64,000 nucleotides of DNA. Origin: Gigantopelta aegis. Taxonomy: Eukaryota > Mollusca > Gastropoda > Neomphalida > Peltospiridae. This document shows positions 33,965 to 46,600 of this stretch, piece by piece. Where the stretch lies: the NCBI RefSeq assembly GCF_016097555.1, contig NC_054701.1:2628696-2692695 (forward strand), in the 5' to 3' direction. Both the position numbers and the translations under genes were made by a program. Under the pieces are notes generated by a model that did no database searches, was not told the DNA's origin, and saw only the letters and a list, made by a program, of their open reading frames with translations. How positions within the stretch are numbered: position 1 is the stretch's first letter; every line of letters begins with the position of its first letter.

Positions 33965-35990
33965 TATCAGTGATTCGTGAGTGTGTGACATCACAACTCT
34001 GTATCCACTGAGCTCGCTAACTGTATTTCGAAGTGATTCGTGAGTGTAAGGCATCACAACTCTGTATCCACTGAGCTCGCTAACTGTATTTAACTGATTC
34101 GTGAGTGGGTGACATCACAACTCTGTATCCACTAAGCTCGCTAACTGTATTTATCTGATTCGTGAGTATGTGACATCACAACTCTGTATCCACTGAGCTC
34201 GCTAACTGTATTTAGCAGTCATTCGTGAGTGTGACACATCACAACTCTGTATCCACTGAGCTTGCTAACTGTAACTGAATGTTTCCAATTTTAAATAAAT
34301 AAAAAGTATTCTAAATGAAAGTATTTATTCATTATTAATCAGGGCATACAAACGTCGATATAACCAGAAAACGCATTTTTGGACTTAATTTTGTATTTCA
34401 AGGGGTGGGGGGTTATTTAAGAGATACATCATTAGGTTTGGTGTCAAAATGCTTGTATTGATAATGTTAAACATTTCCCAAATGGACGTCTTCAAATTTT
34501 GACTTTGGAATTTACCACCCTATACTAATCAGAACTCTGTATCCACTGAGCTTGCTAACTGTATTTAACAGTGATTCGTGAGTGGGTGACATCAAAACTC
34601 TGTATCCACTGAGCTCGCTCACTGTATTTAACAGTGATTCGTGAGTGGGTGACATCACAACTCTGTATCCACTGAGCTCGCTCACTGTATTTAACAGTGA
34701 TTCATGAGTGGGTGACATCACAACTCTGTATCCACTGAGCTAGCTAACTGTGTTTAGCAGTGATTCTTGAGTGTGAGACATCACAAATGTGTATCCACTG
34801 AGCTCGCTAACTGTATTTAGCAGTGATTCGTGAGTGTGTGACATCACAACTCTGTATCCACTGAGCTTTCTAACTGTATTTAGCAGTGTTTCGTGTGTGA
34901 GACATCATAACTCTGTTTCCACTGAACTCGCTAACTGTATTTAGCGGTGTTTCGTGAGTGTGTGACATCACAACTCTGTATCAACTGAGCTCGCTAACTG
35001 TATTTAGCAGTGATTCGTGAGTGTGAGACATCACAACTCTGTATCCACTGAGCTCGCTAACTGTATTTAACAGTGATTCGTGAGTGAGTGGGTGGGTGAC
35101 ATCACAACTGTGTATCCACTGAGTTCGCCAACTGTATCTAATAGTGATTCGTGAGTGGGTGGGTGGGTGGGTGACATCACAACACTGTATCCACTGAGCT
35201 CGTTAGCTGCATTTAACAGTGATTCGTGAGTGGGTGAAATTACAACTATGTATCCACTGAGCTCGCTAACTGCATTTAGCAGTGATTCGTGAGTAGGTGA
35301 CATGACAACTCTGTATCAACTGAGCTCGCTAACTGTATTTAGCAGTGATTCGTGAGTGTGAGACATCACAACTCTGTATCCACTGAGCTCGCTAACTGTA
35401 TTTAACAGTGATTCGTGAGTGAGTGGGTGGGTGACATCACAACTGTGTATCCACTGAGTTCGCCAACTGTATCTAATAGTGATTCGTGAGTGGGTGGGTG
35501 GGTGGGTGACATCACAACACTGTATCCACTGAGCTCGTTAGCTGCATTTAACAGTGATTCGTGAGTGGGTGAAATTACAACTATGTATCCACTGAGCTCG
35601 CTAACTGCATTTAGCAGTGATTCGTGAGTAGGTGACATGACAACTCTGTATCGAATGAGCTCGCTAACTGCATCTGATTTGTGAGTGGGTGACATCACAA
35701 TTTTGTATCCACAGAGCTCGCTATCTGTATCTAACAGTGATTCGTGAGTGGGTGGGTGACATCACAACTCTGTATCCACTGAGCTCGCTGACTGTATCTA
35801 ACAGTGATCCCTGAGTGGGTGGGTGACATCACAACTCTGTATCCACTGATCTCGCTAACTGTATCTAACAGTGGTTCGTGAGTGGGTGGGTGACATCACA
35901 ACTCTGTATCCACTGAGCTCGCTAGCTGTATCTAACAGTGATTCGTGAGTGGGTGGGTGGCATCACAACTCTGTATAGCTAGGTATATGT
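33965..35990. repeat. 62-bp-class minisatellite with higher-order duplication
   Basis: The unit CACAACTCTGTATCCACTGA / GCTCGCTAACTGTATTTA / GTGATTCGTGAGTG recurs some 25-30 times. A non-repeat stretch at 34,290-34,520 splits it. A block of several units at 35,049 is repeated 335 bp later at 35,384 with nearly the same private variants. GTGGG runs of variable length occur inside. Confidence 0.9.
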
Positions 35991-36369
35991 ACCCAATGAG
36001 TCTGTTTTGTGTTTTGTCAAATCAGTTTTGCGAATGGCCGTCCCCCACAGGCGAGGTAGGAAGGACGCATCGTCCTAGATTGTGCCAGGCCTTGTATAAG
36101 CACAGCTCATAACAGTGAGTCGTGAAAGCAATCACGGTCTTGTCAAAACGTCATTTGGACTTGGTCATTCAGATATTTACTTAGTTTCGTTTAGTTTTCT
36201 TTGTAACAAACACTCCATTGCCTAAGTCTTGATCTTAAAAATTATTTCTATTTATTTATTTATTTATAGAGAACCACTCGATTAATTCCATTTGCTTCAA
36301 ATACCTTTTGGCAATAATATATTATTAAAAGTACATCCTCGATTGTGGTCGGGATAGTGGTTAGTGTAT

Positions 36370-36674
36370 GGGGTTTTTTAACGACACCACTAGAGCACTT
36401 TGATTTATTAATCACCGGCTATTGGATGTCAAACATTTGGTAATTCTGACATATAGTCCTAGAGAGGAAATCCGCTAAAAATTTTCATTAGTAGCAAGGG
36501 ATCTTTTATTTGCACGATCCCTCAGACAGGATTGCACATACCAAGGTATTTGATATACTAGTCATGGTGCATTGGCTGGAACGAGAAACAGCCCAACGGA
36601 TCCACCAAAGAGGATTGATCCTAAACCGATCGCACATCAAGCAGGTTCTTTATCACTGGACTACGTCCCGCCCC
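36370..36674 (-). mobile_element. SINE, family 2 head with tail type B
   Basis: Runs from TTTAACGACACCACTAGAGC to CTACGTCCCGCCCC on the + strand. The core is shortened. Confidence 0.85.
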
Positions 36675-37618
36675 TGCTTGGTGTGTGAGAAAACTTGAGA
36701 GATAATTGTGGTGCTGCATCTGCTGGACCGTGCAATGTATATTGTCGTGTATGGATTCTTATAAAGTGGAGCAATTCATTGGAGCAACGGAATAGCCATG
36801 TCTTCAGCGTTTAACTTCCATTTTAAACTGTGCTGTAAGTCCCGACTAGTAGCATCTAAACCATCACTGTTTGGTCCTTCATGCCAGGACGTCGCGTCTC
36901 AACACAGTGAAGCACCAACTATAGTTTTTTGTAAATAATTTTAGTTTAGTTCGATATAAGAAGAAAAGTAAAAGTGTTTTGGAAATAACCCCAAAACACT
37001 ATTTTTGTGTCCAATTTAGAAAACAATCGGCTTATAAATAAATAAATTCCATAATATGAAAAAGTCGTTCCCTGTGGGAAGGAGTATAGATCGTTAACTC
37101 TCGCCCGCGCCAAATACACAACCTAGTGCACTGGACCACCGGCGTGTCTCACATAAAGCATCTTTCTTTTAGGTTTAAAACAAGTTTTTAAAATATAATA
37201 TTGATTTAAAATTTGTTTAGCTTAGAATATATTTTTGTTAAAATGGGTTATCAAAAACAACTTTATAAACACGGTCCATGGTGTCTGTATATTCACGACA
37301 GACAGACAGACAGACAGTCTACTATTAACGTCTCACGTTATGTATATATACAAAATAAAACAAATATAAAGGTACATTAGTCATTCCTTGAGGAATTGTG
37401 AGAGACAGTATAGTTAAATAATGCAAGTATGTACAATTAAAATAATAATGATAACACTATTGTGTATATAGAGTCTCTACAACGTTGTAAAATATAAAAA
37501 CAGGTTTGGCTCTTACAAATGTAAGGTTGGGCTCTGAAATTAAAACAGAACTTTTCTAAATCAGGTGCCAACATAACATTCAATGTGAATCTCGGCGTTC
37601 TAGTGGTCATATTTGTTA
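36675..37618. other. Intergenic, nothing recognised except a (GACA)n run
   Basis: AT-rich. (GACA)n at 37,295-37,318 followed by ACGTCTCACGTTATG and an ATAAAACAAAT stretch may be the reversed tail of a retroelement, but no coding part is seen. Confidence 0.4.
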
Positions 37619-37682
37619 ACACACACACACACACACACCACACACACACCCCAACAGTCATATTTGTTAACACACACACACA

Positions 37683-37728
<46 letters not shown>

Positions 37729-37794
37729 CCTCCCCGCTCCAACAGAATGAAACAAGATGATGTTCCAGCTATTACAAGCATTTAGACTACACGG

Positions 37795-37876
<82 letters not shown>

Positions 37877-38074
37877 CCTCCCCGCTCCAACAGAATGAAA
37901 CAAGATGATGTTCCAGCTATTACAAGCATTTACACTACACGGTTACACACACACACACACACACTCCCTCCCCCGCTCCAACACACACACACACACACAC
38001 ACACACTCCCTCCCCGCTCCAACAGAATGAAACAAGATGATGTTCCAGCTATTACAAGCATTTACACTACACGG

Positions 38075-38114
<40 letters not shown>

Positions 38115-38173
38115 GCTCCAACAGAATGAAACAAGATGATGTTCCAGCTATTACAAGCATTTACACTAGACGG

Positions 38174-38232
<59 letters not shown>

Positions 38233-38303
38233 ACTCCCTCCCCCGCTCCAACAGAATGAAACAAGATGATGTTCCAGCTATTACAAGCATTTAGACTACA
38301 CGG

Positions 38304-38358
<55 letters not shown>

Positions 38359-38422
38359 CCCCCGCTCCAACAGAATGAAACAAGATGATGTTCCAGCTAT
38401 TACAAGCATTTAGACTACACGG

Positions 38423-38466
<44 letters not shown>

Positions 38467-38571
38467 AGAATGAAACAAGATGATGTTCCCAAGCATTTAC
38501 GCTCCAACAGAATGAAACAAGATTATGTTCCAGCTATTACAAGCATTTAGACTACACGGTTACACACACAC

Positions 38572-38633
<62 letters not shown>

Positions 38634-38711
38634 CCTCCCCGCTCCAACAGAATGAAACAAGATTATGTTCCAGCTATTACAAGCATTTAGACTACACGGT
38701 TACACACACAC

Positions 38712-38771
<60 letters not shown>

Positions 38772-38835
38772 CCTCCCCGCTCCAACAGAATGAAACAAGA
38801 TGATGTTCCAGCTATTACAAGCATTTAGACGGTTA
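37619..38835. repeat. Composite array: (CA)n blocks inside a larger minisatellite
   Basis: CTCCAACAGAATGAAACAAG ATGATGTTCCAGCTATTACA AGCATTTAGACTACACGG is repeated about nine times, each copy separated by 10-40 CA dinucleotides and CTCCCTCCCCG. Some copies are truncated (38,465-38,500). Confidence 0.93.
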
Positions 38836-38837
38836 CG

Positions 38838-39146
38838 AGGGGCGGGACGTAGCCCAGTGGTAAAGCGCTCGCCTGTTGCGCGGTCGGTTTGGGATCGATC
38901 CTCGTCGGTGGACCCATTGGGCTATTTCTCGTTCCAGATAGTGCACCACGACTGGTATATCAACGGCCGTGGTATGTGCTGTCTTGTCTGTGGGAAAGTG
39001 CATATAAAAGACCCCTTGCTCCATTAGGAAAAATGAAGCAGGTTTCCTCTCTAAGACTATATGTCAAAATTACAAAATACTTGACATCCAATAGCCGATG
39101 ATTAATAAATAAATTTGCTCTAGTGGTGTCGTTAAACCAAACAATT
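38838..39146 (+). mobile_element. SINE, family 2 head with tail type B
   Basis: GGGGCGGGACGTAGCCCAGT head, GGATCGATCC B box, core and TTAATAAATAAATTTGCTCT/GTGTCGTTAAACC tail. Confidence 0.92.
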
Positions 39147-39417
39147 GTTTAAAGACGATTAGGAATACACTGGGTATACAGTTGCTGACACTATAAACCA
39201 GAGATGAATTTAAGGTATAAAGTTAGTCGAATACATTTAATGGTCATTTTATATACGAGTCTCTTCATTATCCCATCCGGAACACTCCCTTTGTTGCAAA
39301 CAATTTCTAAACTGAAACACCAAGTCAAGTTTGTGTAGTTTAATCATTATTCCTGGTGCCAGTGCTGTGCCTTTTGCCTCTGCAAATTCACATACCTGCT
39401 GTTAACGTTGTGTTCCC

Positions 39418-39470
39418 TTGGACAGAACAGAACTTTATTACACTCAGACCGTTCTGCCACGGTGTAAGAG
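39418..39470 (-). mobile_element. LINE 3' end fragment
   Basis: ACAGAACAGAACTTTATTAC ACTCAGACCGTTCTGCCACG is the reverse of the 3' end of the LINE at 51,215-51,260 (CGGCCTGAGTGTAATAAAGT TCTG). Only the terminal roughly 50 bp are present. Confidence 0.75.
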
Positions 39471-39479
39471 GAAAAAAGA

Positions 39480-40328
39480 GTAAAGATCTATTGTACAATG
39501 TAACTATTCACAATGTTTCAGCGACAACTGTGTACCGGGTACTTGACATTTCGTGGTGTAGAGATCTATTGTACAATACAACTATTCACAGTGTTACAAC
39601 CGTGTACTTGACATTTCGTCGTGTAGAGATCTATTGTACAATACAACTATTGACAGTGTTACAACCGTGTACTTGACATTTCGTGGTGTAGAGATGTATT
39701 GTACAATACAACTATTCACAGTGTTACAACCGTGTACTTGACATTTCGTGGTGTAGAGATCTATTGTACAATACAACTATTCACAGTGTTACAACCGTGT
39801 ACTTGACATTTCGTGGTGTAGAGATCTATTGTACAATACAACTATTCACAGTGTTACAACCGTGTACTTGACATTTCGTGGTGTAGAGATCTATTGTACA
39901 ATACAACTATTCACAGTGTTACAACCGTGTACTTGACATTTCGTGGTGTAGAGATGTATTGTACAATACAACTATTGACAGTGTTACAACCGTGTACTTG
40001 ACATTTCGTGGTGTAGAGATCTATTGTACAATACAACTATTCACAGTGTTACAACCGTGTACTTGACATTTCGTGGTGTAGAGATCTATTGTACAATACA
40101 ACTATTCACAGTGTTACAACCGTGTACTTGACATTTCGTGATGTAGAGATCTATTGTACAATACAACTATTCACAGTGTTACAACCGTGTACTTGACATT
40201 TCGTGATGTAGCGATCTATTGTACAATACAACTATTCACAGTGTTACAACCGTGTACTTGACATTTCGTGGTGTAGAGATATATTGTACAATACAACTAT
40301 TCACAGTGTTACAACCGTGTACTTGACG
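39480..40328. repeat. 65-bp minisatellite, about 12-13 copies
   Basis: GATCTATTGTACAATACAAC recurs at 39,563 and 39,628 and then every 65 bp; the first unit is longer by 13 bp. The array starts right beside the LINE 3' fragment. Copies are nearly identical. Confidence 0.94.
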
Positions 40329-40352
40329 ATGACAGCAAACTGGGGACAGACT

Positions 40353-40707
40353 CTTTAAAGCGACAGACCCTAGTTTTTAAACACTACCGCGTATTTGTCA
40401 CTATTAGAGCCGTTTTTTATAAGTGATATGACACATTACCTACATTTTATTGTTAAGATTATCTATTTATTGTTTAGATTATCTATTTATTGTTTAGATT
40501 ATCTATTTCCGAAGTGTTTCTAGTCATCCTGGTGTTTCTAATACCACGAAATGATTTGTTTTTCATATATTTAAATTTGTAAGAATAATTCACCGTTTCA
40601 ACGATATAGATTCTTGTTTAACTTTATTCCGATGTGTTACAGGTTTGTAGATTAACCAAACTTAGTGTCCATTTTCACGGGCTGAAACCAGGGTGTGCGC
40701 CTTTAAA
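40353..40707. mobile_element. MITE-like element, about 355 bp
   Basis: Left end TTTAAAGCGACAGACCCTAG matches the reverse complement of the right end, TTTAAAGGCGCACACCCTGG. No ORF. A short triplicated TATTTATTGTTTAGATTATC lies inside. A related single end lies at 32,992. Confidence 0.6.
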
Positions 40708-41465
40708 CCTGTATACTCGATGCACGTAAGTGAAACTGTGTTCATCCACCGTTCGGTCCGGCCAGTGACGTAGTAAACACATAAGTGAAACTGTGTTCGG
40801 GCCGGCCAGTGACGTAGTAAACACGTTGGTGAACAAGGCACACTGGGTTTCTACGGGCTTTATCAGTTTATGTTCAATAAATCTCTGGTCAAATCTTCGA
40901 ATCCTACAAGTCTATAAAGCGCCCATTAACGCCATTTGCTTGTTTACTTTAATACCGAAAGTAACCGCACTTCAGTTTACAAATAAAACAAAGTACAATA
41001 TTAACTTCAACCTTAAATACGTAAAATCAATCAATAGATTTATCAATCAATCAGGCAGGTAGGTAGGTGGGCAAGTAATTAACAAATCAAGCACCCATTT
41101 AACTACCCACTTAACCAACCGACCGGTCAATATATCGCTAACTCGACCCCCTATAATCTTCGCTCGCCATAGTCTAGAACCACCGCCACCCTAACCCCAC
41201 CCTCTTTCCTTTCTAAAACTCTGCACACGCGCCTATTGTTGTTCGTTTCCAGTACGGAACACTGAATGTGTAATTTCGTTCAATCTGCACGTTTTGGATA
41301 TTAATGGTGATGAAAACATGGACCCAATGAGCACGTGGCCTTTGAATATTTTATTTCAGAGAAGTGACAAAATGGCAGAGTAGAATTAGTTGGGGGTTTT
41401 CATCACAAAATATACAATATACAAAACAGAACTGATACATATACACGTCTCATGTTAAAACTGTA
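40708..41465. other. Intergenic with one short direct duplication
   Basis: AAGTGAAACTGTGTTC and GGCCAGTGACGTAGTAAACAC occur twice (40,728-40,828). Otherwise no feature is seen. Confidence 0.45.
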
Positions 41466-41469
41466 AATC

Positions 41470-41880
41470 CATTCCATATAGTCTTCTTTTTATAATCTAT
41501 AGATAAATAATTCTGAAACATAAATATACATTACATAATCTATAGATCAATAATTCCCAAACATAAATATACATTACATAATCTATAGATCAATAATTCT
41601 CAAACCTAAATATACATTACATAATCTATTGATCAATAATTCTCAAATATACACATACATTACGTAATCTATTGATCAATAATTATCAAACATAAATATA
41701 CATTACATAATCTATAGATCAATAATTCTCAAACATAAATATACATTACATAATCTATAGATCAATAATTCTTAAACATAAATATACATTACATAATCTA
41801 TTGATCAATAATTTTCAAACATAAATATACATTACATAATCTATAGATAAATAATTCCCAAACATAAATATACATTATAC
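41470..41880. repeat. 43-bp minisatellite, about 9 copies
   Basis: ACATAATCTATAGATCAATA ATTCTCAAACATAAATATAC ATT repeats with point variants. Confidence 0.92.
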
Positions 41881-43440
41881 TCTATACAACTAGTTTTCCC
41901 CAGCAATTCCACTTTTCTTCAAATTTGATTGTTCTGTTATTTATTGTGGAAATATACTTATCTATATGATATACATGTTCAGACTATTTTGGAAACCAGT
42001 TGTCGTTGTATACATGTATGCGTTGTTTGGCAATTAACAGTATTAAATTGATAATACTAGTAGAAATATTTGCCAAACTTCTTTATACCTAATAGCGACA
42101 GCGAGTGCATTTTCTAATAATAATAAAATTCATAAAGGATGATATGTGAACGTGCGGTGAACATAGCAGGTTTTTTTTATGAACACATAATACAAATTCC
42201 TGGTCGTGTGCTAATCTTTAATAATTCGACACAGTATGCAGTTACAGACGAAAATGCATGTGATTTGTCTTTCTTGTCTACCTTTTGATAGGAAATTCAT
42301 CATTTGTAAGAATTTATTTTGTTGTTTGTAGCAGCTCGAACCTCTAATGTGTCCCCTTAACAGCCTTACCTGCCAATACCTACCAGCCTTATGTCCGATG
42401 GTTTAACCACGATACAACCGAGGTCGGTTTATAGTCATAGCGAAGTTATATCAAAGGGTAAAACACGGTGCCATGGGACAACAATCATATATCTCATTAA
42501 TTCACCAGTTAGTCTTAATGTAAGGGGCTGCTAAATTTGCCAAATATGCTTAGAAATCTTCTACTTGTTATAATTAAAATATACATAATATATGTATTTG
42601 TAAATATGTAACTAAAGAAAAAAATTAAAAAAATTAATGAAGCTGTATTGAAATATTGAAACCTGCATTCACACAATAGAGTTTTATAGCAAAAAGGGGA
42701 TATATTACCATTATTGGTAATTTATATCCAAGTTTAAAGTAAAATACTTACCATCAGTCCAGAGAAAAAAGCCATACCCTGTATCTGATTTAAACTCCAT
42801 CATTTCTTTGATATAATATTTTAACTCTATTATTTCTTTGATATATTTAAACTCCATTATTTCTTTGATATAATATTTTAACTCCATTATTTCTTTAATA
42901 CTAGTAGAATATTGTCAAGCCAATATTCTTTTGAAGAATGGCAGTCCTCTTATAGACAAAACGTGACAGTAATTCAAGTCACGATCTTTTTTAATATCCT
43001 TTTGAAGAATGGCAGTCCTCTTATAGACAAAACATGTGACATTTATTCAAGTCACGATCTTTTTTAATATCCTTTTGACACTGTTGTGCAGAGATACGAT
43101 TTTAAATATAATAATCATCTCGTCGCTAAAAATATATCATATTTAATATAGTGTATTACAGCCACGCAGATATATAGCACATAGTGAATTAAGCACTTCA
43201 TATTGAACTTGACACAAAAGACATGACAAAAGAACGTGAAATAAAGAACGTGACACAAAGAACGTGAAAGACAGAACGTAAATTTACTTCGAGTTTTGGG
43301 GTTTTTTTAAAGGATTTTTTTATATTATTTTACATAGTTCATTAAAATTTACACAATGTTTACACCCATTGTTCATCTGAGGTGCTAAACATTATATGAG
43401 AGAACGTGAAAGAAATCGTTACCAAACTGTACACACGCCA
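41881..43440. other. Intergenic, upstream of gene B
   Basis: AT-rich. TTTAACTCCATTATTTCTTT repeats about four times at 42,790-42,900. A 72-bp block with GAATGGCAGTCCTCTTATAG is present twice (42,935-43,075). GAACGTGA repeats several times at 43,230-43,280. No gene is supported. Confidence 0.5.
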
Positions 43441-43448
43441 CCAGAACA

Positions 43449-43454
43449 TATAAA
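43449..43454 (+). promoter_or_regulatory. Gene B TATA box
   Basis: TATAAA within ACATATAAATG, 131 nt before the gene B start codon. An initiator-like CTCAGACT follows about 27 nt downstream at 43,476. Confidence 0.45.
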
Positions 43455-43584
43455 TGTACGTGTGACGGGTTTATGACTCAGACTAAACTCCTTGTCAGAC
43501 TCCAGCTGGGTGGAACTCTGGTTACGATTTTCAAAATCAGGCTTCGTCTCATTTCGATTGTCTGACAGAACCAGAGTCAAGTCG

Positions 43585-43663
43585 ATGGCAATTTCACACT
43601 TCTTAGGTTTAGCCATTGTGCTTTCTAATTTCTGGATAGGGTACGGCGCTAGACAAAATAATG
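43585..43663 (+). CDS. Gene B exon 1: signal peptide
   Basis: ATG opens MAISHFLGLAIVLSNFWIG then YGARQNN and ends one base into a codon at AATG|GTAAGT (phase 1), matching the phase-1 acceptor of exon 2. A hydrophobic core of about 15 residues followed by YGA is a good secretion signal. The link to the VWD exons 8 kb away rests on phase, strand and analogy with gene A. Confidence 0.65.
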
Positions 43664-46600
43664 GTAAGTATTTTACAAAAAAATATTTTTTATGTTTTTA
43701 ATTGTTTGTTGGTGAGGTTTGTTGGGGGGGGGGGGGGGGGGGGGGGGTTTTTTTCCCCCTTGTTTTGGGTTTTTTTTTTGGTTGTGGGTTTTTTGGTGGG
43801 GGTTTTGGGGGGGGGGGTAGTACCTTGGTGTGTGATGCTGAAGAAATAGCAAACTGTTACAAGAAATCGCTCTTTTCACACAGTGAAAAGTTTACATTGT
43901 TCAGTTTATTTAAAGTTTGTTTTGTTTAACGCCACCACTAGAGCACTGATTTATTAACCATCGGCTATAGGATGCCAAATTGTTGTTCAGTACACAGGCC
44001 AGTTATTCGATACCCAGTAATAATTTTATAAAAGAAGTTTTTTTTGTTTAACGACACCACTCGAAGTCATCGTAGAAAAGCTGCTACATTTTACATTAGC
44101 AGCAAAGGATCTTTTATATGCACCATTCCACAGACAGGATAGCACATACCACGTCTTTGTCCAGTGATTATTTTCCGTGACATTTCACAACTACTGTTAG
44201 TAGTACGGTAAGTAGGAGGCTGGTTTTTTTTTGCGTGTGACAGATGACGGATTCGAACCCTGTACATATGGAAAGCCACAATATCCACATTTGCAAAACA
44301 ATGATGGGTGTGCAATATATTTAATCATAGACAAATAAAATGATTTAAATAACATTTACAACATTAACTATCTGCCTGCATTAACCAATCTCTCATTTTA
44401 TTCGGATGTACTAAATATTTTGTCTAGGTTTTTACTGGTGGTTAATATATGTATAAAACGGTAAACACTTGTCCGACTATAATTATAAATTTTAAATTGT
44501 TTATATACTTATTACGCAAATGTGTGTGTTGTAGACACTTGATAATAAAGTGATAATCATCTTCTATAACACTAACGCTACACAGTACGTATTTTTTCTC
44601 ATCTGTCGATGTCTCGATCCCTGCCACATTCTTCATTTAATTTAGTCGTGCAGATTCTAATCGTAAATGTTTCCTGTTATTATATAGCGTATTTATATTG
44701 GCAGTCTTAAACACGTTTGTAATCTAAATTCATTTAACACATGTTGATATAAAAGTCCTTTAGGTGTTGTTGTTTTACTGTAACAAAATTGCTTAAGCGT
44801 GTTTAATATCCTTTCTTTGACTGAATTACATTTGGAATTTAGATTATGTTGACAATAGATGTTATATTATTATTAAAGAAAGAATATGCTACACACTTAA
44901 GCAACTCTGTTATAGCAGGACAATTACAAGACCCAAGGGATATTTTTACCAGCATTTATTAAACGAGTTCAAATTACAGTCTTACCTTAAATTACCAATA
45001 GATGAACGATATTTAAAGGAAATATGCAGAATCAGAATATGTGCTCATAAATTAAATATAGAATCTGGCCGATATCGTAACATCGAAAGATCAGAAAGAA
45101 AGTGTACAATTTGTAATACAAATGTTATAGAAGATGAATACCATACCATGTACATAAAAAATGTATTATCACAGGAGGCCAAGTGTTTTTTCTATTTATA
45201 CAGTTGTTAACTACAAGTAACAAAAAAGAACTTAATAATCTAGGAAAATATCTAGTACAAGCAAACAAAATTAGAGATCAGCTATTACAGTAAGTAAGAA
45301 AAACTTTTTTTTTTTTTTTTAGTATCCCTAATTACTTTTAAAAACCATACCCACCATTTTTGTGCACATGTATATATTGTATATATATTTGTTTTGTATT
45401 ATGTTTTGTATATATGCTGATGAATTGTAAAACTTAAAGCTAATAAAGAATTGAATTGAATTGATTATGATGTAGTTGCTGTTGACAACATAAATTGTAA
45501 ATATAGTTCAATCTAAGTGTATACGGTTCCTACCTAATGTTCATTAACCAATGATCATTATATTGTGCCATTTCTTTGTATAGACCATTAGAATACAATT
45601 AGTAGTGTTATGTAAATGTATCCAATATTTAAAACTTCTCCGTTTTTTTGTAACTTGCAATGGATCCTGTCCACTTTCGTTATAAACAGATTCCTTGTCT
45701 TAAACTCAGTAATCTTTTCAAACATTGATCAGGCACGGCGAAAGCAAGTAGACATTGGGGGCTGACTGAGATCGAGGGTGTAAAGCAAAGTTTCTAGGGG
45801 GTTCAGGAGTATGCTCCCCCATAAAATTTTGAAAACTCTGCCTTAAGATTTATTACCAATAATATTTTTATTCAGCCCCCCCCCCCCCCCCCCCCCGTTG
45901 ATTAAGTGTAATGTTTCAACATCATGACCCGAGTGAAAGCCCCAAACTTTCAACATCATAACCAAAGATAGAATTAATATAGGAGTCGAAAACAGCAAGC
46001 ATTGTTTCGATACTAGTATTTGAAAACAGATTGTTCCTGCATACATTCATTATAGTGTGTACCGGCCTCGGTGGCGTCGTGGCAGGCCATCGGTCTACAG
46101 GCTGGTAGGTACTGGGTTCGGATCCCAGTCGAGGCATGGGATTTTTAATCCAGATACCGACTCCAAACCCTGAGTGAGTGCTCCGCAAGGCTCAATGGGT
46201 AGGTGTAAACCACTTGCACCGACCAGTGATCCATAACTGGTTCAACAAAGGCCATGGTTTGTGCTATCCTGCCTGTGGGAAGCGCAAATAAAAGATCCCT
46301 GATTTAATAATAATCGAGTATTGGATGTCAAACATTCTATAATTTCGAAATATGTAGTCTTTGAGAGACAACTCACTACATTTTTCCATTAGTAGTAAGG
46401 GAACTTTTATATGCACCATCCCACAGACAGGATAGCACATACCACATCCTTTGATATACTAGTCGTGGTGCACTGGCTGGAACGAAAAATGGCTCAATGG
46501 GCCCACCGATGAGGATCGATCCTAGACTTACTGCGCAGCAGGCGATTGCTTTACCAATTGTACCTATGACTCGGGTGAATGGGTTTGGAATAAAGTTGAG

